Of a stretch of DNA of 64,000 nucleotides, positions 1 through 15,000 are shown piece by piece. A model generated the notes under the pieces. It was given only the letters and a program-made list of their open reading frames with translations, had not been told where the DNA came from and did no database searches. Source of the stretch: Apteryx mantelli (taxonomy: Eukaryota; Chordata; Aves; Apterygiformes; Apterygidae). The position numbers and the translations under genes were made by a program. Location of the stretch: assembly GCF_036417845.1 (NCBI RefSeq), contig NC_089985.1:25626583-25690582 (forward strand). Reading direction: 5' to 3'. Within the stretch, counting starts at the first letter, position 1. Each line of letters starts with the position of its first letter.

Positions 1-3000
1 ATCTTGCTTGCATTTTGCTATATATATTATGCTCTTAACATACCTGGAGGTCTTCCAGGATTCTGCTACTAAGCTATTGAGCTCTGAACCTACTTGATCT
101 GCTAGCCTCTAGGAAAAGCTTAATTACCTATGCTTCTTGACTTGTTGCCTGCCCACCATGCTGTTCGTGAAGTCTCACCTCCAAATTCCATACTGTTCTT
201 GCTTTGTTCTTTTTCACTCTGTCCTATCATAGGGATGATATTTATGTCCCCAGCTCTACAGATAAATGCTAACAACATTTAGCATTCAGACAAAAATAAG
301 CTGGGCTCTGTGCTGAAAGAGGCAGTTGGAGTGGGGAATCATTTCTTTTGGAAATTCTTACTTTCTATTTATCAGTGTGTTTTTTTCCCCCTCCAGTCAG
401 CAGCTGTGAAAATTCGTAGAGCTCAAAAGGTTATTTTCACTTGTGGCAATTAATTACCTATATAATATACAAGGTTTAAAGCTCCTGTTAAAAAGGAAGT
501 GATTCATTTTTACTTATAGCCATGATAAGCACCCAGTACTTCATGAAAGGCATTCACTCAGATTTATGCAAGAATGATTTAGTCTTACATAATGCTTCTG
601 TTGTGCTAGATCTTGAGAAAGTTAATGAAGGGGAGAATAGAAGCAGCAAGTATGTGTGACTGAGTTGAAACATGAAGTGTCCATCTATCCAACTGATCTT
701 GCAGGAAAGGTTGTCAGCGCTTTAAAAACAAAAGCGTTGTACATTCTATTTTCTGTACATGGATGTGGTACATAAATGAATTTGAAACTTAGTGTACAAG
801 CTAACCGAAGGGGTTTCCTGGGTACCTGTTTCTTGTTGCATACTCACAGATTGCTGAACTGTGAACCAGTACAAAGTGTTTGTAGCAGACAATCATACAT
901 CTTTGCTACAGCATGCTGCAGTCACACCTTCAGTGCTGCTGCTTTGTCTCCCTGAGTATCACCTGCTCACTACTTTCAGATTGCGTCTAGTCAAGTAACC
1001 TAGTCTTAATCTCAAAGTTACATCCTTATCTATCTCTGAAATGAAAAGATAGAGATACTCTGCTCTGAAGATCTCCCAAAAATGACAGAAATGATGAGAA
1101 CGCTAAAAATGGAGAGAAGGGGAAAAGAGTTTCATATTTTCATAGGAACATTTAACAGTCAGTGTTTTACATTCAGTAGTAACAAGGGATGAACTGTGGG
1201 CAGCAGAACAGTGACAACCGAGCAGGAATTTGGACGAGAAGGGAATTGTTTGCTAAAATCAATGGATACTACAAAGCTATGAAAAAATGTAGTATTTTCC
1301 TCATAAATAACTAATTTTTTTGATCCCACTAAAATAGCAAAGATTTGTACTCAAAACAGAGCATCTTAATCTCTCATATATATATATGTTAATGATCAAA
1401 CTAGCAGAATCAAACTCCAGAAACTGGGTATTTTCTTTGCTTTAAGCACCTTTTAATACCATTTTGATTTACTTATCAGCAGGAAAGTAATCACTAGTGA
1501 GTCAACATCTTAACAGAGCACAGTATGAGTTTCTTAATTCTCAGCATTCTCCCAAAGATTTTACACTGGTGAAATCCCACTATAAATGATTCTCTCCTTC
1601 CCATTCCATCCAGCATGAATCTTAACTGTAAAACCACAGATTCATCTAATATATTTTCTGGTCTCTGTATAACAGAAATCCTCAGAGGAGGCTGTGTTGG
1701 AGGTTGATATATAGGAATAACTAGATAATGGATTTGCAGTGTAGAAGTTTTAACATTTCCAAAATGATTCACTAGAGCAGTTCCATATCAGGACCTTCTT
1801 GGCCAGCATCCAGTATTGCAGTATAGTACATATGAGCTAAGAATATATCCACTCGGGGCCAAATGCATCAAGCACAAAAGAAAGCATCTCCCAAGCCATC
1901 AGCAAAGGCCACGTTCATCTGTGAGAAGAGAAGGAAGAGACTCCATAGCACATTTTCACCTACAAAGCAAACAGGACCCAAACAGATACCTGGTCAAGAA
2001 GGGGAGTACTAACTGAGCAAAGTCAAGGATATTTGCGCATGGGAAGGCAATTTACATGATGCATCCCAATAACTTTAGAAAAAGGATTCCACAGGATGGG
2101 TAATAGCAGCAGAACCAGGGTGCAACCACTGTTGGGAATCCCACAAAGCAAGAAGGAAGGGGGAAACATTGGGACTGGACAACTTGGTATCTTAGGGCAG
2201 CATGACAACCCATTTCAGGTAACCTCAGTCAATCACCAAGAAGCACAGAATCAGGCATGATGATGGTCAGAACTTAGAAGACAATCTCAATGATACCTAG
2301 AGGTGTTACGCACCCCAAAAGGGGACCTCTGTAAACATCTCTGGCCTTTTGTTTTCTGGGATACAACTTGAAATTCAGCTCCAAATTCTTCCTTAAAAAT
2401 ACTTCTAGGTACATACTTCAGTAATTTTAAGACCATCACCTGTAGGGTTTCTGTCCTTAAAAGACACTGGAAGATGTTCTGTGACAATGATCTATCTTTG
2501 AAGGTTAGATTTGGTTATGTAGGAACCTTTCTGACCCACCCACTGGGTTTAAAGCTATACTTTCAGGAAGGCACATCTTTACTATTTGATAACTAGTGCA
2601 TGGCCAGGTGGATAAGAGATCATAATGCTTTTGCATACTTCAGGCCAAGCAAAGGTTAGGAGGGCAATTCATGTTTAGGTATAGTCCAATTCTTTATTAG
2701 CCCAGTATCACATCATGATTTGAGCCCTTGTTTCACCGAAATCACCGACTAAAGCATTGAGCCCTTAAATATGAACAGAGAAAAACTTTCACTATTGTAG
2801 AATTTATGCAATTTTAAGGCAGAATAGTTATCAAACCTATTTCTAGGCTAGAGTTCTTGACTAGGCTCTGAATTCCATGGGCAAGCACACACTTCTGGGC
2901 CATGAGGATAAGCAGGGAACAAAAAGTAGTTAAGATAATTCTTTACCCTGCCATTTTCCCCTACAGTCAACCAACTCTGTTTCTTCAATACCCACCTTTT

Positions 3001-6000
3001 AGCCTGTCTGACCCAGTTTCTGGAAAGCACTGACCTTTGGTAAGGAGAGATCTTGAGAAAAAACACAGGCACATCTTTAACTAGCGGCTTTAGGTGACTC
3101 ACTGTGGAATACCTCAGAGTCATTGTATTTACTCAGTGCAATTAGGATCCAGCCTATAGAATTTTTAGTCAGACTGTGCCACCTTGTTTTCTCTCCCTTC
3201 TCAGGCTGACAGAGCAGAGCTATAATAAGGTGACAAACCCCAGTTTCCCTACAGTCCAGCAGTGAGGGAGCATTCACATTCACACATGCCATTATTAATC
3301 AATCAGCTGTACATGCCCCAAACTAAGTAGTCTTGTCTCCATAGTGGAGTCTCACTAATGCTTTTATTAGATTATTGGCATCAGTCACAGAGTATCTAGT
3401 TTTATGACTTTCTACTTCTGAACCCTACCACCTCACAACCACACGCAAACCTTGGACCATGGCCAAGCATTTCACATACTTCACTTTCTGCTTCCCTACT
3501 GACAGTCACCATAAGAAAAGTGAGATCCTGGGTGGCACTTGGCCATGCCACCTTTGTCTTTCCCAGAAGATCCATAATCTTAGTGTTGTGTGGAACAGGC
3601 AGGAGATCTGGTCACTAGCCGTGACACAGCCTCCTAGCAACATCTCAGTCTCAGCCTAGGTCTTTGTGATCTGCAATAACTCTTTCAAGAATGCCTGCAC
3701 TTAAACCCAGTTTCAGTTACATCAGAGGCCATGGTCAGTCAGAACAGCAAATCCAGAGAAACTGTAAATCAAAGCAGAGCTTTACTTCTTAATCCTTGCT
3801 GCAAAGGCTTGGAATTTCCTGAAGAAAAACGTGGCAGCTGTTACTGGCCCTGGAACAGATTTACCTGGGCCAAGAAATCAGCCTGACAGATTGTTTTTGC
3901 ACCATTAGAACAAAAGGCTGATCCTGCCATCATCCTGCCAGTACTTCAGGTGTTTGTACACTGGGGTGAAACAGGAGGTCAGGTTTTTCTCTATGAAACA
4001 AAGAGGACACTGACACTCACAGGAAGAGGTGTGCATATACACAAATGGAGAGGCTGCCTTAATCTACAGGCGTCTCTCTGCACTCTTTCTAACAGCCATG
4101 GCAGTCCTGCTTGCTGGCTCTTCCAAGCCACCTTGAGTGTTTGTACCTCGTGCTTGCACTGCTGATCACCAAAATGTGACTGGTCTCCAAGGTGACTGAA
4201 GACAATGATTCATGTCAAGCTGACATTGGTGCACATTTTCCTATGGTGATTCTAGAGGCAGAATCATGCAAAGAAGTAGTTGTAAGAGTAGGGTTCTCTT
4301 AGGTTTAAAAGAAATACAATAACAAAGTAAGTCTAAAGCTACTTTCTGTCTGCTTGTCCTAAGCTTCAGAGCTCTGTACAACTTCAGTCCTAGCCAGCTG
4401 CAGCCTCTGCCTGCTCACCCTTTTCCTAGTTTACTCACACAGATTCCTCACCACTGAGCTATTTTATTTGTCATCATTTATCATCATAACAGCTGGGGAT
4501 GGCCATAAATTATTTCTGTGAAAGTGAAACTCACGCCTTAGTCTAATGTCAGCATTGCTGCTGTTCACCATTTGTGCATGTACAAGCACTGGAGTAGCCA
4601 CAAAGTTTAATCATACTTGGAGACTTTGTTCCCCCTTTTCTGGGACTGAGCACTTACTGGTCCTGTTCAGGATGAGAGTGCAGTAACCTAGGTCTGATTT
4701 TATCCCAGGGCAAAACACTGGCTGCCACTTGCCATTTACAGGTGGTGCCATGGCTCTACTTGTGCTCTCCCCCTGCCCCCTTACAGACTTCATGAATCCG
4801 GGTTGGTTTGTTTGTTTTTAAACTAAGATACACATAATCATATCCCTCCTTCCTTTTTAGAAGGGATATTTAGATACTTAGTCCTTTATATTCCCAATAT
4901 TTATTCCTTTAAAATGTACTCACAAGGAACCTTGCTTTACATACTGTGAATCTGTATTCAATGAGAAATTTTATCTGAGTTTAATCTTTGGATCTTCAGT
5001 TACAAAATCAGAGTGACAGCATCACTTCAATGTTAATTCACCTCAAGTTGAGAGCAGTAATTGTCTAGAAGAGGGATGGAGAAAGAGCCATTTGGACAAT
5101 GAAGATCACATATGCATGACAGAAATAATGCCTGCATTGGAGGTGCATGACTACAGATGTCTTCCACAGGTTACTTGTTATAATGACTGCATTTCTACAT
5201 AAACCATGGCAAAACAGATGACAGAAACAGCCACTGAAAAACTAACTCCCTGGCCTGATTTCTGTGGCAGGGTCAATGGTTTTTGTGGGATTTAAAGTTC
5301 ACCTTCTAGGTAAGAAATTTTGTCATTAGTACAAAGCAAAAGTCTGCTGGATCACTAATGCATACTGCCCTCTGGAAAGGGAAATCTTCCACTGCAATTT
5401 TCAGCCTGACAAACATCCAACTCAGCAGCACACAAGGAAGTATTTGATATATGCTATACATTGAAGCATGCATATATGAATGGCTCTGCAGTTACGTGTC
5501 TGAGTGACAAGCTGCCTGTTATCTATCCCATCTTGTGCAGACACCAAGCAACACCTAGAAAACTCACCCATGAAGAGGAAGAGCCTTCCAAGGAGCAGAG
5601 CCTACCAGTATTATCTCTAAGAGATCTCCTGTTGACATAAGAGCACAGTAGGAAGAGGCTGGTGTTTTAAGCGGTTTCTGAGGTGCATTAGTGACTGTAA
5701 TTTTCTGTCTGAGGAGAAAGGAGGCTGTCTGCCTTTGTGTTAAATGCCAGTCCTTTTGAGACAGGCTAAAGTTGTGCTATTGCTTAAAGCAGTATCATTT
5801 CAAGAATGATTTAAGAACTCTGGTAAAAACCTTCATCTGAGCTCAGAGAGCTGTCAAACTTCCTGAAGACTTTTACCAGCCTTAAATTACCACTCACAGC
5901 CTATGGCTATATTAGCATGGCACAGAGGGACAGATCTGTAGAGCAGAAGAGTTGGCTCTGTGAACCTGACATCTATGCCATAGGACATTTCTGGAACTTC

Positions 6001-9000
6001 AGGTACGTGCCTGGAGAATATCTCCCAGTCTCAATTCACAGAAAAGGAATCCAGACCAAAGCACACGCAGCAAGAACAACTGAGAAGTTCACGTCAAAAG
6101 TTCCTGATCTGAACTAACACACTAATCTAGACACCCAAACGGAGTCTATTGCCAACTCTACAGTCCAAGCCTCCTCTTCCTATGAGCACAGTCAAATAAC
6201 AAAGAACAGTGCTTGATCCCTGCAGATAAATATTTAAGGATGGACCCCATGTCACTGTTGTTCATGATCCTATTGGGTGGTTTTATATTTAGCATTTCTG
6301 TTACACTGATATTTGTTGCAGAACAGATATGATAGCAAAAAGCTAAGCATATTTTGCAGATTCCTAATACAGTAATCACCATTAAGAGAGAGTCAGCATT
6401 TGTCAGCATTGCCACAGAATAGTCTAAGATAACACACAGTTTTCCACTTTTTTCAAACAGTTCAGGCTGCAAAGCAGCTAGCATTTGATTCTATCCACCA
6501 AAGGCCTTACAAACACCAGTAATCCAAACGTGAACAAGTCCATTAGTGCAAACGCATGTTTAAAGGCTTTGACTCAGGCTTATGAGGATGCTATACCTTG
6601 CAAGTGCAAAGAACAGAGACACCTTTATTTTTAAAACTAGAGCCAATAAACATTATATTCAAAATATGTAGGATTTTGACTAAATCATTCATCGTTTTCC
6701 CAAATGTTTTGCCTTAAATCTGCCTATGAGCATGCAGCAGTTACTAAATGCAGAATTTATCACAAGCAGGTGTTATAGACGGAGATTGGTAACTCCTATC
6801 CCTGCAAGTCCAAGATGTTATCTAAAGTGTACCAACCTCCATCACCAAAGCACTGTCTTTTTGCAAGCTACCTTTACACACAATAGGCCACACAGTACCC
6901 GAGATGAGAGCAGCAAACTATTTGGTCATTTTGCTGAAAGATTTATGTGATTCCAGGGTTGCATCCCAGGCTTATGCTAAGTGGAGCTAAGTCATTTTTT
7001 GAAAGTGTGTCAGTTCTGTAGCTTGATCTGCTCCAGGTGAATGTACAAATGCTTCTAGACAATACTGGGTTGGGACGGGGGGAGAGGAAAAACAACACCC
7101 ATCCAAAATTATACCACAATCAAGACACATTACCCCTCCCTCCCACACAAAGTTTAAAACTGTTGTTATCAAAACCCTAATGCCATTTAGTCTTGGCAAT
7201 GTTCTTTCTTATGTACAAGAAAAATAAAGTGCAACATATGCTTGCTTTTAAAAACTGCCACTATGATACTGCATCCCTTGATACATGCTATTCTAGTACT
7301 TGGCACATAAAACTTCTTACTGCTTTGATCTATGCCTGTATTTGACACCTATCCACAGAAATTCAAGTATCTCCCTTCCTCTGCCATCACAGTCCATTTC
7401 CAAGTGAAATTTTGCATTTCAAGCGATTTGTGGTACTACAAAACACAAGGGTCTAATATCATTAAAGCATGAGAAAAACCAAGAAGGAGATCTCATTTCT
7501 GGCTCTCAAGTGGTACTACAAAGCGACAGCATGAAAACTTAGGCATACCCTTAATTGCATCCTTGGGTTGATTCTGCTTAAGGTTGAAAACTGAAAAATG
7601 TGGAATCAGAATCAATATTGATCTTATTCCATGCCCCTGCACAGAGTGGAAACATTCTTGTTGATGAGCCTGAGAGCAGTTCAGTGGAGCAGAGTCACAT
7701 GCACTGACTCTGATCTTCTATAGTCTCCAAAACAGTAGCCTAGAGGGGTTCTCTGCGCAGGAGAACTTCCAGCATAGGAAGAGCTACCACCTATACAAGT
7801 TTCACTTACACCAAAATCTTAAATTTTCAAGTTCTCCAGGACAGTTAAATGAAACTACCTGCCCATCTGCTACATGCTGGCTTCAGCCAGCACCAAAACT
7901 TATAAATACCTCTCAGGTCCAAATTTAAAATGCTTTAAAGACATTAAGCTGCAAGCCTAGCTCAGTGCACTTTATCAGTGAACTCCTATTCAACCAGACT
8001 CTCTTCATTTCAAATCTTAACCAGTTTCCTCATTTATCCCCTCAGCCATTACATGCTAAATTTAGCTGAACCCTATTTGTCTTTACACTTGTCTTAAATT
8101 AAAAAAAAAAAGTGATATCTATAGACTTTTTTTAAGCATAACAAAGTTATTGAAAAGCTGAGCATTCCTCCCCTGTGTGACGACAACTTGCTTTTCTCCA
8201 AGCCTCTCCACGTAGTAATGAACACATGCTACCTAATAACCCAAGCTGGTGTAGAAATTGGAACCACAGGGTTTCTGCTGGACACCACCAGGTGGAGTTG
8301 GACTTAGGTTTCCTAATTATTCATTTCTTACCATTCTTAGCCCTCCGGCCTCTTACCTTCTTTCACACCAATGAGGGCAAGGTTTGATAGCAGGTTTGGG
8401 AAGCTGGAGGGAGGAGCAAATCAGCACTTCCAAGAAGCCATCTCCTGCTGCACTGTGGCACAAATGGAGCTGACAAACTTCAGATTATAGCAGTGCAGAA
8501 AAGGAGCAGGTCTGAATTGAAGAAGAACCCACCCTTTGGTTCCCAACTTTTACATCAGCAAACTCAAGTGCCACCAGCTGTGTGAGCTCAGCCAAGTGTG
8601 ACTTGGAAGAGCCTTAGGGTAGTCATGGTAAGTTGTAGATCTTCACCTGATGCACTAGAGCACTGCTTTAGAGAGAAATACTCTTGTCTCTAAAAGTATG
8701 ATAAAGGAATGCTGGCATCTAGACAATGAGTGAAAAAGAGTTCCATCTGAAGTATTTTTCCCTCCTGCTATTAATACAAAATGTGAGCACAGCCCCTGAG
8801 ATCTCACCTCTGACCAACAGGAGGATATGAATAAGGAACAAGCCATCAGGAAACAGTAGGCTCAGTCACCAAATCACTGAGATGATTTGGATGAGTCCCC
8901 CTCCCCTCCCCCCCATTTCTGTGCTGTAGTTTCCCCCAGGTAAACACAGGCAATGATGCTCTCCTTTTCTGAGGTTTATGATAAGCGCTATGGAGCGTTA

Positions 9001-12000
9001 GACTGAAAATCATGAACCATTTCTGGGAAGGGGGAGCAGCGTTAGAAATCTAGAAACTTTGCTGGAAGTTTAATATTCTCAGTGGAGTAGCACGAGTGCT
9101 ATTTCTACTGGACAGTGTGTAGAAAAGGATGATGTGGGAAAAGTGAAAATAGCTTTCAGTGGCAATGGCCTCTTCCTTTTCCAAAGGTCAATAAAACATA
9201 ACTCTCCAAAATCTCCCTAAAGGAGATTTCAACATTTCAAGCTGTTGTTCTAAGATATAAGAAACCCTATTTGTGAGACTCCTGATCTATATCAACATCA
9301 CTGTTGAGTGTCAAGAATTAAAAACAATTTAACTCAGGGAAGTAAAACTGGAAGGAGATTATTTCTGGAAAGGCAGTTTTCAAATGATTCTCCTTTCAAA
9401 GAAGCAATTTCCTAGCTCATTATTCCAGTTCCAGTACTTTTGCTTCTGTCTATAACTGTGTAAAGACATTTTAAAGCTTTAATTCACTCTGCAATTCTAA
9501 ATAGCTTCCCTTAATCATTCATGTCAAACACCTATTTCACATTTTTTAAAAATTTATAAAACAATTCCGTGCTGTCAGGAGGAAAAAACTCCTTAGCATT
9601 CAGATTATTAACTGGATACAAGCTCCCCATGCTAATGTAGTTGCTATCATTCACTGGTGGCAGGAAACTGTTTATGAAAGGCATAATTCATACAGTAATT
9701 TAGTGCTTGCATTCATGATACATTTTCTTGCCATTCTCTCAGCTAAGATACAGTATTCATCAGGCCACCTGATTTGTTTGGGGGGTTTCGTGCTGCCAGA
9801 CACCTTGCCTAATGCTCCATGTCATGGAACAATGGTAAGGGCAGTCGCACAGAAGATGACTGAAGTTGTCCCTGTCAGCATGACTGATGTCTTTGCAGTT
9901 TCACCGAACACACGCACGCGTGGCTAAGTGAAACTAACAATGTACTGCCTTGTACTTCAATTAATAGCTGGATAATTAATTAGGTTACAGCCCATTATAT
10001 TAGAGCATATCCAATTAGGAATTCTACTTAAAGGAAAAGGAAATGGATCAGGATTGGGCTGAAGGCCAAGCTTAGCAAGGATTTTCAGCACTTCATAAAT
10101 TCTTAAGGTGAATGAAATGGGACAAAAAAACTAAAAAAGGTTTTAAGCAGGTCTGAGATATGGGGGCTCAACTCTAGTCTCACAGGACTCAGTAGACCTT
10201 GACCCTAAACAAATATACACATTTGGCAGTCTGTGTAAAATAAGGGAGCCTAATTCTGCAGTCCTTGTCTAGACAGCACTTGTAATCATCGTACCAGAAA
10301 GACAATCACCAACTTTCATTCATCTCATATATGAACAAACAATCTACTACCTCCCATGGGAAGTTTTGTTAAACAGGATTCCAGGACTGGGCCTCAGTTT
10401 ATTTATGGCTGATGGAGTTTTGATAAACCTATTCCTTTTCCCAGAAATGTTTCTTTCAGACTAGATGACTACCTGACCCTCTAAAAGACTTGAACTGGGA
10501 TAAGAGAAGCTACAAGACATAATATCATTAACTATTGATTAGACATTAAACATTAAATCCTTTTGCTCTAAGCTTAATGTTGACTTGCATGGCTAGGTGG
10601 AGATATTCCAGGAATTCTGAAAGAGGGATTAAAAGTATCAGGCTGCACTGTAGAACTTCACAGGGCTTCAGTACCTTCCATTGATAATTTCAGTTTCCCT
10701 TTATGCTCAAGGCTTATGTGCAGAATACAAATGGGAATATTTTTGCCTGTTCCTGTGGAAGCCCAAAAAGACTAAGTGGACCTCTGCCAGAAATTTGACT
10801 CAGAGAAGTAATATGATGTCTTTTGAATGGACACAATATTCGTTTCATAAGCCTTTCCTATTTGTAGGTTGTCACAAGTACTTTTCTGTGTACAACATCA
10901 AAACGGCAAATTATTGGGGCTTTTTTTAATGAAAAACAAAGGAAGAAACAGTCTGTTGCTGTTCCCAAACAATCCCAGGGCACTGCATTACCTAAACCTC
11001 AGCCCAATGATCTGTTTTACAGTGCCAGTTCCTAAACCCTCCTAGCATTCCAGGAAGGAGAAGCACAGTTCTGCTGTTCCAATTCTGGTGTCATTATGTG
11101 GGCACCTGGAGTAAAACTCTTTACAGTGAATAATAGTTCTGATTCTGAAATCCTAGACAATGTGTTTGTACATTACCGACATAGCCAACGTGAGTCCTAT
11201 CAAGCTTTATATTTGTTTTGATATCTTTTCAATTGTAATATATTCTCAGTGTGGTCAATCATTCAGAAGACCCATGCCAGCTCCTTGTAAAATCTGGAGT
11301 CTCCACATCTTTACTGCACAAAATACAGCTGAGGCCAATGCCGCACAGTCTGTTTCTATACATCATCATATACAAATCTTTGGGCTGTGATGCTACATGC
11401 AAGAGTAAAGATCAGGCCTACCATACTTAGCCTATTAGTAAGCTACTGGACCAATTCAGCCCTCACCAAAACTGACAGGAGTCCCTTAATGTGCAGCAAA
11501 ATGAGTCTTAAATATAGTTTTCCCCTAGGTTTGCCCTCCAGATCTTTGTGGTCTCCTATATCCTGCGACCGAGGAACTTTTTGTACTGTACACTGTGGGG
11601 AAGAAATTTGTCATTTGCATATCCTGCTGCTTGGTGCCTATGCTCACTATCCTTCACTGCTCTGCAAAAATCCACAGCAGACTGTGCTCAGGCTTTCTTC
11701 CAATAGTGCAATCTTTAGGAATTAACAATTCCAGACTTACTGAGCTTTATTTCTAAATTCTTGAGTTTGTTTTTGGGAGGAGTTCTTCAAAAGCCTTGTT
11801 GGTCAGCTTCATACCCAGAGCCAAAGAGCTGGGAGTAAGCTAAGAAAGGAAGATAAAGCAAAATATTATAAATTCAAGGCATCTCTCTATGAATTCCCCC
11901 AGGTATAAAGAAAAAGCAGGAGAATTAGCCTAAGATAAATCAGATACTTTGGCCTGATAGTCTTAGAAACTCAGAGCTTGGGCAACACTGATCTAAAATA

Positions 12001-15000
12001 CATCACTATTTTGGTTATGTTCAATATATTATGGCTTATGCATATCTTCCAGAGATTGCTGGAATTATGCTACAAAATTTTAATACAAAGCAGACTTATT
12101 ATTTTGACAGGGCCTTCTTAATCTTTAAAGATGTAATAACCTCTGGAAAGAGCAGAACTATTATGAAACAACCCACATCCCCACTGGGTTCTGCTAGGGA
12201 ATCAATGGTACCTTGTATTTAATGGTACTGTGTAATTAAACAGTACTTATTTGAGTCAGCATAGATATATTTTCAAATGTCTGTGCTTGAAAGGGAACAT
12301 CATTATAATGTCTGTGTTGTTGCCAAGTCTAAAAGCCAGATGGACATGTTGCCAAAGGCAGAAACTAGTTTCTGGAACCAAGCAATCATGACCATAATCT
12401 GGCAAAAGCAGCTAGATACATTGTGCTTCTGATGCCTATTCTGCATCATGACTGATTGAGACAGTAGTAAAAGCATTGTCATGGGATATAAAAATGACAA
12501 TTGATGTTAAAAGTAGTTCTACAGATGCTCTCATCATGCAACTATTAAGGACGAACAGAGAGCATTTGTCAAACTCACAGAATGAACTCTAATGAAGCTG
12601 TTTGGCAGAAAGTGGTTTTTTTTGGTTTTTTGGTTTTTTTTAAGAAGCAACTGGATAGACCAGATGTAATGTATGAAAAGTCACATTCTACACAAGATAA
12701 ATTAAAGGTGCATATAGTACGTCAAGCTTTTGCAATGACAATTATTTTCAAACATTATGGAGGCAAATTAACTATTTTTGCATATATTACCATATCTACC
12801 CTCTTATATAATATACCTCAGGTCACACTACCAAAAAAAAAAAAAAAGAGCTGATATCTACAAGGCCATTAGTCAGCGCTGATAAAACAAACACTGGGGA
12901 ATTTATTTCTATTTAATCTCCTACTATTGGTGCCTATAATTAATTCCCAGATTTAACTCTGAATGTTTTACCAATAGAAGAAAAACAGTACTATCAAAAG
13001 GTCCTAACTGAGACTGAGAAAACAATTTCAAAGGTGATATAATCCACTATAAAAATAATTTCCAGTAATTAAACCCCCAGGAAGACATAGTAGACGACAG
13101 CAGCGCTCCTCTTTGCACTCATCAGTCCTGGATAGCACATAGCTCTAAACTGCTCATGATTCTTTCATTTCTTACCAGGACAAATGTTGGAAAATATTTA
13201 AGCCCTTGATGAACTGATAAACATCAAAACCAACTAATTGGTAGTTTTGAAAAAAATCCTCTCTGTAATTCATACACAATATCAAACAAAGAACTGCAAA
13301 AAATCTTATAACACTATAACTCTACTTTTAGACGCTATACAAAATTTAAATGCACAATTCCTCCCAATTGCTTAACAGCATTTTTTTCAAAACCCCTTTC
13401 TAAACAAACTTTACCTCAAGCTAACAGAGAAGCCCTCTGCAACCTGCCCAGACAGGTGGTAGCATTGCTGGCTGTTGTAGCTATGTTAAAGCAGTGATCC
13501 AAAGAACCTAGCAAATAAAAACTTGCATAAGCTACTCATTAACTGAAAATACACTGGAAATCAAGAAATGTCCTTATTGTAGTTTATTCCAGAGCTTTCT
13601 TAAGGTACAATCCACACAAGTTTAGAGCTATAGCACTGTACATCTGTCAATGAATTCAAGACTCTAGAAGCAAAATCCAGCACTGAAAATTATAGATAGA
13701 AGACTGATGACTGCATGTGGATGTCTCCTCCTCCTCTCCCTTCCAGACTTAAATGTCTGCCAAATCCAATGCTTTACTATTCATAATTCTTCAACACAGG
13801 TACATTAGTAGCATGCACTCAACTGTTTCAGAAATTAATATGAATAAATATGAAACAGAAAATCAATACAAATTGTAACTTTTGGCTACAATCAGACTAT
13901 GAACTACTTCTGCCATCACTAAGGCAGACAAGACCGAATAATATACATTTCTGAGAAATTCTGCAATTGTGCCTGATAGCACAAAGATAAGCAAATTGGA
14001 TTTTTATTCCTCAGCTATGCATCTGTTAGCAGAACAGTGCTAGTCCTACTGTTAATTAGAATTTCTCTGCAAGTCTTACATTCAGCTGACAAATGGTTAA
14101 AATAATCTTCTGCAAGGCAGAAGAGTTGAGCACAGAAACATGAGATACAGTAAGCAGATATTAAATAGTATCTACATAAACACATGATATGAACTCAGAA
14201 TCAAAGCTACCTCTCACAAGAAGGAAATCTGCCTCAAAACCCATGCCAAAGACTCAGATTTGGATGAGATTTTGATGTATGTGCTACTTCACACAAGCTG
14301 TACTTCAGAGTTCTTTCCCTGCAGGAAGGAATTGGGTTTAGTCTTACCATGTCAAATAGGTGTTACTTTTAATCTAAGCTGGGTCAGCATCCTTGGAACA
14401 AATTAAAATTAGTTGTTAACTGCTTGAAAAACAGTGACAGTGCTAAAACATTAAGAAAGCAGAGCTTTTCCTCTTTTCAAAAAAGACCATATATTCAAAA
14501 GAGACCTGTCATTCACCTCCATTTATTTCAACATGAATTGTAGCTGAATATTGAAAAAAGTAGCATGTGTCTACTGCACCTTCCAGTAACTGGCTCTTCC
14601 ACTGACTAATCTGGGAAAACCAGAGTTCACCCATTTGCCAGTTGCTTTACCTGACTGTTCCAAAACGGTTTTAAACCCACCTCTTCCCTGGACCAGATTT
14701 AACAACGGAACTGTCATGTGTATTTCTTCTATTGGGAACAATACAGGAAATAGCAATTATAAAGCTGCATTCTGAGGCCAAACTTAGGATTCAATCATAC
14801 AGCTACCCATATCCAAAGAATTCAAGCTACAGGTACTATTTATATATATTTAATCAGAATCATTCTATCATGCATTCTGCCAATGGTTATTTTCCAGCAT
14901 GCACCTATACATTTTCAGCAGTTACTTACTGTAGCCATATGCTAAGCATATATACACACTCCAATTATTTGCATGGTTTTGTTAAAATACATTTAGATTC

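Noticed and set aside
1375-1388. AT dinucleotide run considered as a satellite
   Set aside because: Too short (about 7 units) to be more than a simple repeat.
11387-11725. 112-codon open frame on the plus strand
   Set aside because: No recognisable domain and no supporting signals; typical of chance frames in this region.
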